This document shows, piece by piece, positions 1-11,458 of a stretch of 64,000 nucleotides of DNA. Origin of the DNA: Actinostola sp. cb2023. Its lineage: Eukaryota > Cnidaria > Anthozoa > Actiniaria > Actinostolidae. How positions within the stretch are numbered: position 1 is the first letter of the stretch; each line of letters opens with the position of its first letter. The notes beneath the pieces were generated by a model that was not told the origin of the DNA, did no database searches, and saw only the letters and a list, made by a program, of their open reading frames with translations. The DNA is taken from contig JAUJYZ010001005.1 of NCBI GenBank assembly GCA_033675265.1, forward strand, positions 124,001-188,000, written 5' to 3'. The translations under genes and the position numbers were made by a program.

Positions 1-82
1 CTACGTTATGCGAGCGCATGTATTTGTACACGCGTTTTTTGTTTGTAAAAGCTGATTGTAACTGGTATTGACTATTCTAACC

Positions 83-112
83 CTGACGATGGGCTATTAG
101 CCCGAAAGCTTG
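83..112 (+). ncRNA. Possible hammerhead-ribozyme-like core (Penelope-type terminus)
   Basis: The motif CTGACGA (83-89) is followed by a short hairpin (GGGCTATTAGCCC, 91-103) and GAAA (104-107). This is the order of a hammerhead core: CUGANGA, stem II, GAAA. Penelope-like elements are known to carry small hammerheads in their terminal repeats, so this may be the end of such an element lying outside the window. Stems I and III were not established, and the match may be fortuitous. Confidence 0.3.
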
Positions 113-354
113 GTTGATCAATAAATTTGGGTTGAGGAAACTCATATAACTACAAAAAAACAGACCAGTTGTCCCTAGTATACAAGGGTTACACTAACCC
201 CAAGTAATACCACATGACCACCTCAGTTTTCATTGATTCACAAGGGACATTTAACATCGAACATCCCTTGCGAAAGCTCTAAGTCAAGTATCGCTCATGA
301 ATAGTAATGAGGGAAATTTAGACCAAATGTCCCTCATGAATATATTCCCATGTA

Positions 355-375
355 CCCCCCCCCCCCCCCCCCCCC
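355..375. repeat. Poly-C tract
   Basis: An uninterrupted run of 21 C. It lies in otherwise featureless sequence (about 120-540) in which I see no gene. Confidence 0.9.
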
Positions 376-1430
376 TGGATCCGCCCCTGGTACACACAAT
401 CATTGGGACCAACATCAACCAATATTTTTTTACAGACACCTGTACAACCTCAAATGTAGTTTTAGTCTATCAAGAAAACCTTAGTGTTTAGCCAGTTACT
501 CAAAGTTCCTAAGTTTTTTATATCAAGAACCTGACAGATCTCATTATTCAAAACATGCCCAGGGCTCCCTTCTATGCACTTCACCTCTCTGTGATGCGTA
601 CAATCCTGAGTATTTCTTGAAGTTCAATAAAAAAATTAAAAAAATACCTTCTGCAAGATTTCTGAGTTCTTGTGCCTCCTCCCTCATGTCTTGTGCAAGT
701 TGTTTTTGCTTCCGGTGATAGGTGCTCCACCAACTCTTGATTTGGGTTTCTTTTAACTCTGGTACCACAGCTGCTTTCATTGCCTCTATAACATCATTTG
801 AATTCGCTCTGATTTGTGATGTCTTCTGCCTGTCATAAAAAGCAATCATAATTTCTTTTTGTTCTTGGGTGAATGCAGTTCTCTTAGCCCCTCCTTTTTC
901 AGAGCAAAACCAGCAGATGGCTTTAGATGGACTCAAGTTTGGAGGTTCTTGGGTGTGAGCAGCTTGTTGGATGAACTTTACAGAATACGTTTCTGTGCCA
1001 TCACAGGATCCCCTAACTGCTCCATCTGTTGGTTGCCACGCTTCTTCTGACACTTTTGCACCAGTGTCACCAGCAATCGGTGTGGTTCTCCCTGACAGAA
1101 TCTGCAGCTACTCTTTAGACTTTTGAGCCAACTTTCCAATACCAGCAAGGGATTGTGAAACCATGCCTGAGGCAAGGCTGCCACTCGTGGGGAACTGGAA
1201 ATTGTCAAAGAGAGAAATTTCGTTTAAGGTCCCAATTTTAGTAGGTGCCTTAGCTCGGTCAATCATGAGTTTCTTGCACCTTACGGTCTTCATTGTCTAG
1301 AAAAAAGGAACATGTCTTAGCTAGAAATTCTTTAAAATCTTCATTGCCTTAAATTGGGCACACCTACAAATTTGGTTTTACATTTCATAAACATACTGTA
1401 ATAAAATATGAATTGTGCATCAATTAATAG

Positions 1431-1813
1431 TCACCTTAGAAACAAGTGGAGGACTTGGAACGAGTTTTAGCATAATATAACTAAGACATGAAATAGCAGA
1501 TCAAAATTATTAAGTTTACTAAGTTTCATTAGATTTAGTTAGATATTGAATGAGTAACAGCTTCCAAAACACTTACAAATTACAAAGACATGCAATGTAC
1601 ACCAAATGTATGTTAGAGGGGTCACGATGTACAATGACCATGTATTCATATTTGCAGGTTTTGAATGTCTGCAGTTCGGTTGCTGTTTGACCAAACCCTA
1701 TCAAACTTCTGAAACTCAATAATTTTGATATGATCGTTTTTGTAAAGGAGTTAATTTATAATTAGATTACATATAAAAACTCGTTCCCAGTCCTCCACTC
1801 GTTTCTAAGGTGG
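1431..1813. mobile_element. MITE with ~40-bp terminal inverted repeats
   Basis: Inverted repeats at about 1431-1468 and 1775-1813 (CACCTTAGAAAC.AGTGGAGG, then ACGAGTTTT) enclose about 300 bp of non-coding AT-rich DNA. The element sits in an intron of the decayed minus-strand gene, starting almost at its splice donor. Confidence 0.8.
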
Positions 1814-2197
1814 CTAGTTATGTACCTCAAGTATTTCTGACAACTGCTCTCCAGAATCTAGGTTGTTGCCAACTCGTACCCATCGCAGTAACTTGTGTGA
1901 TATGTGTGCGAAGTGTGTGTCTAGCACCGTTTTTCCCTCACCAGCTTCAAAGTTATTGTACTCTTTGAGTATTAGGTTGAAGGAATCATTTATTTCAGCA
2001 AGGTAAAGCAAAACTGCTGTGTTGTGGTAGTGTGGACCATTGTCTGTAGAAATATAAAGCCATATAGGCATAAATGTATATACATGCATCTTACGCAGAC
2101 CTTTGATCAGTTGCTGTGGACTCATCCACACCTACACGTATTACAAATGTCAATACAACACAATACAATACAATACTGACAACTGACATTATTTTAA

Positions 2198-2661
2198 AGT
2201 GCATATCAGGCTTATTTGTTTCTGTTGAAAATCGGTTACATACGAAGTGAATAGTGGGATGGTTCAGTATTTTGTGATTTGAGCTTCGTTTTTGCGAGTT
2301 ATAAAGGTTTGAAAAAATCGTGATACTGTATGTTACAAATATAATTCAGTGATGTCAACGCAGGCAACATTTATTATGCAAAAGCGCTCTTGTGCAAATT
2401 AGTGACATTTTTATTCTGGCAAAACGTTTTTCTACAACTTATATAAACTTTTTTTTCTATTTTAGAAAAGAGTGCTACTTGAAAAAAAATACAAATAAGT
2501 TATGGCAAATGCCTGCGTTGACGTCACTGAATTAGCATATCACGATTTCAACCTTTATAACTTGCACATGCGAAGCTCAAATCACAAAATACTGAACCAT
2601 CCCACTATTCACTTCGTATGTAATCGATTTTCAACAGAAACAAATAAGCCTGATATGCACT
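2198..2661. mobile_element. Foldback MITE flanked by TTAA target duplications
   Basis: Ends AGTGCATATCAGG and CCTGATATGCACT are inverted and flanked by TTAA on both sides (2194-2197 and 2662-2665). Nearly the whole element is an inverted repeat: the arms continue through the motifs GTGGGATGGTTCAGTATTTT and TGATGTCAACGCAGGCA. A TTAA duplication is typical of piggyBac and Kolobok elements; which of these mobilised it cannot be told without a transposase. Confidence 0.85.
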
Positions 2662-2979
2662 TTAAACTAAGATTTCTATCACTTTCTGTATAACAAAGAC
2701 AATTTATTTTCTGGATATAGAGGGTTACAATATATAAGCTTTACTTACCAGAGAACAAGTAGACATTGAAGCCAGGTAACATTTCCTCCATCCAACGAAA
2801 TCCAATGTCCAAGGCACTTTGCGCGAACCACGCATCCTATTTTGTGTCATCTGACCAAAGGTCTAGCACATCAATCTTTCTCTCACTGTCAGAAACTTGG
2901 CAACAGCATAAAAAACATGCAGAGAGATACCCCTTTTCCCGTACCAGTCCCGTTGAATTTCTCGTGCATGCATCCCTAA

Positions 2980-3075
2980 CGTGAGTATCAGGCTCTTAGA
3001 AGGGGGGAAAGGGGAACTGAGGGAGAAAAAAAGGGAAAAAAAAAGAGGAGGAGGAGGGAGAAGCAGAGCCTGACA
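2980..3075. repeat. Purine-rich element flanked by TCAGGCT/AGCCTGA, copy 1
   Basis: A short purine-rich tract (GGGGGAAAGG, GGAGGAGGAGGG) is bounded by GAGTATCAGGCTCT and AGAGCCTGACA. Related structures occur near 4970-5035 and 5416-5600 inside introns of the neighbouring plus-strand gene. Confidence 0.6.
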
Positions 3076-4969
3076 CAATTGTTATTCGGCGAGCCTTCCG
3101 CCCCTTTTGAAAGCGTGACGCGTGACCTAAAATATCAGCCAACCACATTTTCTTCCGGTTTGGAAAAATTGAGATCAGATGTCAAGTGTCAACGTGGACC
3201 TTTGCCTTTGGCGCGAAATTTTGCGGGAAGTTTGCGTTGTCAACAACTGTAAAGTTTTGCGATCTCTGTAAAGAAAACTTAATAACAAAATAATGGAATT
3301 AGAACGTCTACAGTGCCACTGTTTTGTGCAACTACAAACAAAGAATTTTGTTCTTCATTCGGCGGAAAACCGGTAATTCTTCGGAGCTCTTGCGAGCTGT
3401 TGGAATTGTTGTGTCAAGATCACACATTGGTTCAGTTTGCAAAAGGTGTGCAAGGAAAATTATCAATTGCTACAAATCGTATTCAGACATTGTAAAGGCC
3501 CTAGTAGAGAAATCCACATGTACAAGTGCATCACAGACACCTGAAAGGAAACCAAATAAACGGGTTTCTTCTCGGACTCCGACTGGAATAACGCCGATAG
3601 CGAAAAAACCAAAAGATGTAGCGACTAACTGGGAAAGGCCGATTTCTTCTTCTAAGAGTAAGAAACAACTGTTCTCATCTCACAATGACCCGGGCAATGA
3701 GTATGATAAACTTGATGACCACATTTCAAGTTTAATGAACCTTCCTTGTTCAGAAGATGTGTCTGACTCTGAGCACGAGAAACCGTTTGAAACAACTTAC
3801 ACCTCCATTAGTCAAGGTAAGGGCGGACTTTGACTTTGATTTGTTAGCTCTACATAATTATATTCCAAAACGCCTGAACAATGTAAGCTTCATTAGAATG
3901 AAAGGAAGCTAAAGGACTTCTCACAAAATATTACAATGTAATGTGAGTTCTAGATTGTAAGGAAACTATCAATCAAACATACACAAAAACACACGTCGCC
4001 ATGCCATGATTTGAAATTGACATGTTATTTTATGCCAGTGTAAATTATTCTCAGAACTTTCATTTGATCTTCATTTCCAGGTCTTCGTGGGTTATCCCAT
4101 GTCTTCAAGGGTTTTAGAGCGTAGCTGCGAGGATAAATTCGAAAGCATGATGGTGAAAAGTATATGTAGGGAAAATTACCGCCAAGCTGCATACGCTGCT
4201 CTGAGATTTCCACCGGGAGCTTGTGAAAGAGTTAACAAAAGTCGTAAAAAGAGAGTTGAAGAAATATAACCCAAGTCCATCAGCAGCAAAATATAACGGG
4301 GATCCATTGAGTCTTAGTAAGTACACTAGCGAGAGTTTGCTAGAAGAAGCCGAGTTAAAATTGCCTGTATTATACGAAATCGTTAGAGGATCTGCAAAAT
4401 CTGGACCGGTTAAATTCATGCTCAACAAACAGGCTCTAATGGTGTCTTCTTTTCTGAACACATGGATCCCTCGTTCTAACTATATTTAACGGATAAACAC
4501 GTTGCTGATTGTTGGCGGTTGTAAAACAGAAGTAATGGAATTATTTCATCGACTTGGACTTTCCTGCCATCCAAATCATTCGCAATCAACTCCAGGCTTG
4601 TGCTAACCATTTTGATAAGCAAATTGTGAAGTGGAAATATGAAATAGAGGAGAACAGAAAGGGTATTCAGTTGCTCGAGGAGGTCCTTCAGCAGCAGACA
4701 GGCAGTTTGACTAAAGATGGTATGAATTTGTGTTCTATTGACTTTACATTAGAAACCATCTCAAAGTACAAGTACTTTCAGCCATCAACCTATGATGCAT
4801 GTAGTGCTCTGCTGCCAAAGGGTGAATACCATCAGGATACAGACATTTTAAAGACATTAATGGGACTCAAAGGTGCAGACCTACCAAGATATAGGTAAGG
4901 AATATTTGTTCAGTTGGGACAGTTGCATGTACATGTATCTTATAAATAATGCATTTCTAACCCATTATA

Positions 4970-5035
4970 AACCTGATCCCCCCTCCCCCTCCTTTTCCCC
5001 TTCCCCTTAGAGAAGCCTGATACTCAGGCTAGTTA
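4970..5035. repeat. Pyrimidine-rich element with GCCTGATACTCAGGC palindrome, copy 2
   Basis: A CCCCTCC/CCTTTTCCCC tract is followed by AAGCCTGATACTCAGGCT, a near-perfect palindrome. It lies in the intron 4895-5067 of the DUF6589-like gene. Confidence 0.65.
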
Positions 5036-5415
5036 TAACCCATTGCTCCTCTTGTTGCTGAAACAGGATTGTTGGAGACAATGTGGACTTAGAACTATCT
5101 GCAAGAATACAGAACCGCAAAAATCCAAACAAGTCTATTCATTGGTTTCATGAGTATTCTGTGAAAGATCGTGTTTCTGCAGATCAATCTATGCTTGACA
5201 TGCCACAAAAGAGTTTGGATGATTTGGAAATGAAAGAATTTATACCAACTCCTGAAGTACATGAAGAATTTATTGCTGACTTCAAATTCCTTATACCAAG
5301 AGTTATTGTAGATTATTTGCCTGCATACAAACCATTCTCTAGTGCAGTACCACGTGCGATACCACATGCACATTCTGACAAAATGGCCAAAAAATCTGAG
5401 GTGGTAAGTAGACTG

Positions 5416-5600
5416 AAAGCCAGATACTCAGGCTACATGTATCTATACTGTATAGATAGCCTGAGCTTTCGGGGGAAAAGAGTCAGGGGGGAGAGTCAGG
5501 GGGGAGAGTCAGGGGGGAGGAGGGAGAGAAGGGAAGGAGGAAGAGAAGGAAAGTACATGTATTTCTCCCTACCATTTTCCCCCTCTCGCTTCCCAGTACA
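5416..5600. repeat. Purine-rich element with AGCCTGA borders, copy 3
   Basis: AGCCAGATACTCAGGCT (from about 5418) and TAGCCTGAGC (about 5457) precede four GTCAGGGGGGAG units and a long AG-rich tract, then a CT-rich end. It lies in the intron 5404-5833. The composition mirrors copies 1 and 2. Confidence 0.6.
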
Positions 5601-6635
5601 GTTGATATGATTTTATTAAACCCCTCAAATAGATACACATTAACAGACTGTAATATTATTCCTTTGTTTGCTTTTGTATCTTTTGGACTATTATACACAC
5701 TGTTAATTTTTGGTTTATGAGTTTAGTAAATTTCAAAATAATACATGCATGTTCATAAATGTGAGCCTCATATGGTTATGGATTTATAAACAGTTTGTTC
5801 CTGGCTTGTGTTTGTGTTGAACTTTATATTGTAGTGTTGTCTTGGATTGGATTTCCATAATTCCAATATGGCTGCTGAAATGGCACTTATTCTGCATGAC
5901 ATTCAAGAGAGATTTGTTCCAAAAACTGTTATTGGTGATGAGAAAGAGGTACTAGAAAAAGTGATTTTGGATGCTGAGGATTATCAAGCAGCCCTTCTGC
6001 CCTGGTATAGGCAAGTCCTTTTATTAAAGAACATTTAGAGAAAATGCCATACGTTATTACCTCGACAAAAATACTTTTAGCTGAGCTTTACTTTTCAAAA
6101 AAACTATCGTGTGTCGAGCACAACATGCAATTCTCCACCATTCAAAATGTAAAAGACTACTTTAAAATCGTCCAATTCCTTCTAAAGTTACTTAAAGTTG
6201 ACAAGAATTGTGAACTTCTAAACTTACCATGGATAAGGAATAGAATCCAAACGTTTACACCGAAAAAATTAGTCTTTGTTTATACGAACTTCTCAGATGT
6301 CCCACCATTTTGAAAAGCTTCAGCTACTTTACCATGGGTACCCCCCCACGGGTCTGTAGTGTACGGCGGCTTCGGAAAGTAAAATCCGAATGTTTCACGG
6401 ATCAGGCCATGATACGCCATCAGTTTCACACCTTGTTTCAATATACACATTTGCTGCGGGCGCGTTCCGCAGGACGCACACTGGGATCCCAACATTATAC
6501 ATTTCTATACACAGGGAACCCAATATATAAATGCGCGCGCGCGCTCAACCACAGGAAACCCATAAAAAAAACGCAAATATCATTTTATTTGATTATTTAG
6601 TAGCCTCAAAAGCAATAGTTGGGCTGCCTGTGGTT

Positions 6636-7120
6636 GAAGCTCTGCATAGCAGCGAATTACCATGGCAACGAAATATGTTAGTCCACCCTTAGGTGGTTCC
6701 CGCATAATGTATGACCGTTTTGCCGTTTTCGAACTCGCTCGCTCCGCGTCAATATTGCTTGGATTTTTTTGTGCTTAACACAAATACTAATTCAACTATT
6801 CTGCTTTTCGACGGTGTATTCAGAATTATCATTGTAAGCCGCGTTTGTGAATGCCAGCTGATATTCAAACGACACTGTTTTCACTAAAACAGCTGCCTAG
6901 CGTTATTCCCTCGTACGATTTTTTTTAAACTTCGTGAACGGCCTTTTAAGGTCCCTAGCAATGTTCTGACGAGGTAAGAAGGAAATTGATCGAGCCGAAA
7001 TCACCAGTTCATTTTTTATTATCAAAATTTGGACCTGTCGGATGTTACGTGATTTACCTTAAGGGTGGACTAACATATTTCATTTCGTTGCCATGGTAAT
7101 TCGTTGCTATGCAGAGCTTG
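6636..7120. mobile_element. MITE family M1, copy 1 (complete)
   Basis: Terminal inverted repeats of about 55-58 bp (6636-6690 and 7062-7119) share AGCTCTGCATAGCA and ATTACCATGGCAACGAAAT. The interior has no coding sequence. An inverted second copy of the interior lies at about 42597-42870. Upstream, 6040-6630 has no supported gene; a GC-alternating run is at about 6531-6545. Confidence 0.85.
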
Positions 7121-7524
7121 AATGAGAAGAGATTTCATCGAGCAAGCGCCCAGTGTTTTCCCGCAAGACATACACGAGTTTCACTTCAAAAATTACAAGT
7201 TATATATTTTATTGAACGTTATTCTTTTGAATTTTAAGTTTGTTCAATGAATAAATATTCGACATATGATAGACTGCAGTAGTTTAAAGTCAAAGAAGTC
7301 AAAGAAAGCAAGAGATAATTCCACTTGAAGAGTCATTCAAAAGCAACAACACTCAACAGATATTATTGAACCGAAGAAAAACAAGCCGACTTATCGTTAC
7401 AAAAACTTCAACCTAAGAGTAAGAAACGCCGATAAATCAATAAAAAAACAATCAAAGATTACCTTACTCAACAGGTTGTTGTTCTAGACTCTGCCTGTCA
7501 ATATGACTCATGTCAAACAGCATT

Positions 7525-9237
7525 CTCGTACCCAGAGCTCCTCGGTCGGTCGTTCCTTCTCCCTTCGGAGGCTCTGGTAACAGCCATTTCTACAATCTCG
7601 TCCCCAGAGCCTGCGTTACTTTCGACCAGCGGCGAAGAACGTAGGCTCTGGCATAATCCATTTTTGAGACAATTTGATTGGCTGTTCCATTTTAGAAACT
7701 ACGCACGCGCAAGATTCCGGAAATGGAATATATCCAATGAAAATTGAGTTGTCAAAACAACCCGGTGTCCCAACTTCCGTTGAAAACAAAAATTAACATT
7801 TTTCAACGGTTTCATTTGACATGTTATTTTCAATATGTCGCCTACCCTGCGAGCAGTCTTCTTTTAACCTCATGTCGCCTCGATCTGCAATAATAAAATA
7901 TCTAAGCACAGAGAAAAATCCAGTTTATCTAAGCTTATATGTATCTCGAAGTGTCTTGAAAAGTTTTCAAACGAAGCTCAAAATTTACACGAAGAGATGT
8001 CGATCGTAAATCTAATATTCTTTAGGCTAGCAACTGAAAGGCGGTGCCAATCGAGGTGCTTACGAAGGCGAAAGATTCGGCAAAAGAAATACATTTGAAG
8101 GAGAGACAACAATAACCAGAGAAGATGAAGATGATAGATTCAAATAATTAACTGATGTGTAAAGTAGACACGAGTAAATATAAACCCGTAGGAAGAACTG
8201 TTCGCGTATCCTTCTGCTGTAAAACCACTGCTTTTAATAAAGACTTCAGATACTGCACTTCTTTCACTGTTATATCTTCTTTACCAAGTGCTTTTAAAGC
8301 GTACTCTATTCCCTAATGAAACCTTTCGAACGATTCCACTGAAACCTGAATCGACAATTTGAATCGACAACAACCAACTGCCCAGCTAACTTGCGCATGC
8401 GCTCTAAAACCGGAAGAACAAGAAATCCTGTTCCCAAAAAATGGATTATGCCAGAGCCTACGTTCTCGTCGCTGGCCGAAAGTAACGCAGGCTCTGGAGA
8501 CGAGATTGCCATTTCTAGGCCGATGCTGATTGGTCCAAATGTCCGCGCATGCGCGACTTTCATTTGAAAATGCTCAATCGTGATTGGTCAATCTATAACG
8601 ATGATTGGAGCTTTTTAGAAGAGAATCCTCTGCGCATAAGGTATAACACACAAAGCTGACTCTTTTTCTAACGGGCTCAGATGGATTTTCAAAATGGCGG
8701 ACGGTCTGAATGGTGGTCATTGCTACTAATTTCTGCTAAGAAACTGCAATGATTTTACTGGTCACAAAGAAAAACACGCAAGTTTGGTTCTGTACTTGTT
8801 TTCGCTTCTCTTCTGTCGAGGCAAGTGATTAATTTACGCTATAAATTACCTCCTTCAACAACGGACTACGATGCCATTGAGACAGAACAAAATCAGTTGG
8901 CTTCGTTTCCTTTGCAAAGAAATAAGGATCCATATAAAATGTCGTGTTTTTGTGAATGTTAAAAGAGTACAGAACAAGATTGGTGGGGTGTATTTTCTTC
9001 CCTTCTCAGTAAATGTGCAGATAAAAGTACAATCTTGTAAAGACTAATAAATTATTTGCCATATCATGTTGTTGTATTTGAGTTATACCCTGTGTATCAT
9101 TTGCCCTATTTTTTCCCCAAGGCAGACTCAGTGAAGTCTATTGATGAGAAATATTAATAGGCTGTTGACATTGTTATTTTTGAGAGGGAAGCTAGTACAT
9201 TACCTCATGTAGAAGAGTAGTTATTTTAAAGCATTTT
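7525..9237. mobile_element. Repeat family M2, copy 1, interrupted by a younger foldback element
   Basis: The sequence 7525-7592 plus 8509-9237 matches, in inverted orientation, the uninterrupted copy at about 29190-29915. The outer end begins TCTCGTACCCAGAGCTCC and the inner part encodes a shared short reading frame (SWLRFLCKK region) of unknown meaning. The insertion 7593-8508 splits this copy. Confidence 0.8.
7593..8508. mobile_element. 916-bp foldback element with 9-bp target duplication
   Basis: Ends CAATCTCGTCCCCAGAGCCT and its reverse complement at 8508 are parts of inverted repeats of about 75 bp. CCATTTCTA occurs on both sides (7584-7592 and 8509-8517). The related copy at 29.19-29.92 kb lacks the insert, which gives a natural empty site. 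A 9-bp duplication would suit a Mutator-like transposase, but no such gene is present. Confidence 0.88.
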
Positions 9238-9639
9238 CAGCAGTCCCTTTGTCTCTTTTTCTTCAGAAAGTAAAATACAATTTATTTAAACACGATATTA
9301 CTTAAGTAAAAACTCTAAAAGATATGATTTTGATATTTTTTTAATGCCAAAACTTACAATGTACTTGTAAGGTAATAGCAAGCTAATACTTTCATTAATT
9401 TATGAAATGGCTCAGGATTCTGTTGAATGTTGAGTAATAATCACTGGATTTCTTGTAACACTCTGATCTTGCTTTTCTTGCAGCCATTTACAGAAAAAAT
9501 CCTACAGATTTCAATAATTTAAACTCAGCTACTATAATAAGTACATAAAATGTACATGTATGCAATACGATTTTTAAATAGTATTTCTTGTACATTATAT
9601 ATACTTATATAATTATTCATATCCTGTAGATTGACATCT

Positions 9640-9777
9640 GGGCCCGGTTGTTCGAAAGCGGGTTAACGCTAACCCAGGGATAAATTCGATAACCTAGTGT
9701 TAATTCTTAAGATTTTACCCTAGGTTAGCTATTTCAACCCTGGGTTAGCATTAACCTGCTTTCGAACAACCGGGCCC
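9640..9777. mobile_element. 138-bp MITE with GGGCCCGGTTGTTCGAAAGC ends
   Basis: The first about 30 bp (GGGCCCGGTTGTTCGAAAGC, then GGGTTAACGCTAACC) are inverted at 9748-9777. The interior has further TTAACCTAGG-type symmetry. The flanking stretches 9238-9639 and 9778-11230 show no gene, only AT-rich sequence with a TAA microsatellite near 10665-10682. Confidence 0.85.
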
Positions 9778-10262
9778 TGTTCATCAATTTAATTCAATAC
9801 TCCAAGAGGGCATAAGGGACAGAGCTGAGGGAGTCTCGCTGTATTGACCTTGGGATATCTTAATTTCACTAAATCTATTTTTAGAAACACCAGAAGTGGT
9901 GGATGCCAATGGAAACATACTTCCGGTACATAGACTCTATCAGAGAAGATGTGTAATAATTGACATTGTTTTCTGTGTTATTTTTTATCAACTTTTTAAT
10001 TATCATAACTATCCTCAGAGAAGACCAACTGCATGTATAATCATCCAGGCTTAGATTGATCGTCAGAGGTAGCATCCCAAGGAACATTAGGTTATTTGCC
10101 ATTTTGTCTTGCATCTTTTCATCCACTGTTCCATTCTCACATGTCAATGTTTAGTGTGTCTAACATGCTCTTTGGCAGATTAGGGAATGATGGATGTAAT
10201 AATTGTCTCAAAATATTTCACCATCCATTCTGTAACTGCAAGTGCAGTAAAAATAATAAATA

Positions 10263-10330
10263 ATAAATCTGTATAAATTATGAAATCTACAAATAGACTG
10301 TTGTAGATTTCATAATTTATTCAGATTTAT
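10263..10330. repeat. Perfect long hairpin
   Basis: Arms of about 30 bp (ATAAATTATGAAATCTACAA and its complement) surround an 8-nt loop ATAGACTG. The transcript would form a very stable stem; no gene is evident nearby. It may be a tiny MITE. Confidence 0.75.
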
Positions 10331-11233
10331 TCTACATTGTAGATTCCAACTTTTGACAATAATAATATTATTGTTGTAGTTTAAAATTGCAAAAATCCAT
10401 TTTGACAATGTATTACTATTATTTAACCATACAATCAGAGCCCATATTTTCAAAGAAATTTCACTGAGAAAGCCTTTCCTAGTTGCATGGTTAGATATTG
10501 TAGCCAAGATAAACATTTGTATTCCACTTTAATCAGAGGGAAAGGAAAGAGGGAAAGAGAGGGTCATTATGCTTAAGACTTATTTGGAGATTTTTCAATA
10601 ATATGCATGACAGTGGCTAGCCTGCGCCTCTTTCCTGGTGAGTAGAAAAAACTCTGCTACATGTAATAATAATAATAATAATGTAGTAGGGTAGACAGTG
10701 GCACAAAGGTGCAGGATTGCAGAAAGAGTATGCAAATGAAGGAAATTGAAGTATTTCTTTTTATTACATGTAGATGTTTATGACACTCTTGAATAAAACA
10801 AGAGGGCACCCAGAATTGAGCGTGCTATGCAAAAGCAAGTATATTTAGAATCTGCAGGCTGAAATTTACCTCACCCTCCCAAACAGACATTTTTCAATAA
10901 AACTTTTAGAAGAACAATAGCTACACTTGTAAATTACAGTTGCAAAAGTTTCATTGAATTGTCCCGAGGCCAAGTTGGCTTCTTATTTGTACCTCAGTAG
11001 AGCCTTAGATAACACAGGCTGACCTTGACCAAAATGTGCTTCACAGGTCCTTTTATATGTTTGCAATAAATGGTCACATGGTACAAAATTCATCTGGATG
11101 GCAAATTTTAAAACATTTTAAAAGCCTCCAAAACACAACAAAGCATGTATTGCTGATCAGTACCCACTAGGTGAAGTTAAATATTTTACTTTATTATATT
11201 TTTTGTCGAAGAATGCACGAAATATGCACAAGA

Positions 11234-11402
11234 ACTTATAACTGTAGATCGCGACTTATAACTGTAGATCGCGACTTATAACTGTAGATCGCGACTTATA
11301 ACTGTAGATCGCGACTTATAAGTGTAGATCGCGACTTATAAGTGTAGATCGCGACTTATAACTGTAGATCGCGACTTATAACTGTAGATCGCGACTTATA
11401 GG
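11234..11402 (+). repeat. Element A left terminal array, 20-bp unit
   Basis: About eight copies of CTTATAACTGTAGATCGCGA, with two units carrying AAGTG instead of AACTG. The core CTTATAA is TATA-like. The array ends about 57 bp before the transposase ATG, so it could supply the promoter as well as transposase-binding sites; that role is inferred. Confidence 0.92.
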
Positions 11403-11458
11403 TGTGTATGCATATGGTATTCTGCAAATTCAGAACGAGGCTGCAGCATCCGTTCAAC

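Larger units (their letters stand above)
648..2905 (-). pseudogene. Decayed multi-exon repeat gene with RNase H-like and HTH-like segments
   Basis: Three minus-strand blocks look like exons of one repetitive gene. Block 1 (about 2905-2749) encodes a segment ending GFNVYLFSG at a GTAAGT donor, but carries an in-frame TAG. Block 2 (about 2120-1815) contains DNGPHYHNT and EAGEGK..DTHFAHI, which resemble acidic motifs of an RNase H-fold nuclease; it ends at a GT donor beside a MITE. Block 3 (1293-648) reads through one in-frame stop (1108-1110) into KRTAFTQEQK and IKSWWSTYHRKQK, a basic, helix-rich, probably DNA-binding region, and ends at a GTATTT donor. At least two stops make it a pseudogene. 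Assignment to a transposon-like family is inferred from recognised sequence style and was not checked by search. Confidence 0.55.
3293..6011 (+). pseudogene. DUF6589-like repeat gene, frameshifted and 3'-truncated
   Basis: Several plus-strand exon-like blocks form one gene. The first (about 3324-3817) has a Cys motif VCKRCARKI resembling a ZAD-like zinc domain and ends at a GTAAGG donor. The next (about 4081-4490) starts after TTTCCAG but changes frame near 4210. The third (about 4554-4894) is helix-rich and ends at GTAAGG. The fourth (5068-5403) starts after AAACAG and has VGDNVDL, HWFHEYSVKDRV and PRVIVDYLPAYKP, ending at GTAAGT. The fifth (about 5834-6009) has FHNSNMAAEMALILHDIQ. These last motifs are what I recognise as DUF6589, a family widespread in cnidarian repeat genes and possibly an RNase H-fold nuclease. 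The C-terminal part is absent and the frames are broken, so this copy is probably dead. Confidence 0.6.

Noticed and set aside
11402..11458. Upstream Met at 11402 as transposase start
   Set aside because: It lies at the edge of the 20-bp array and is absent from the element B homologue, which starts at the equivalent of 11459.
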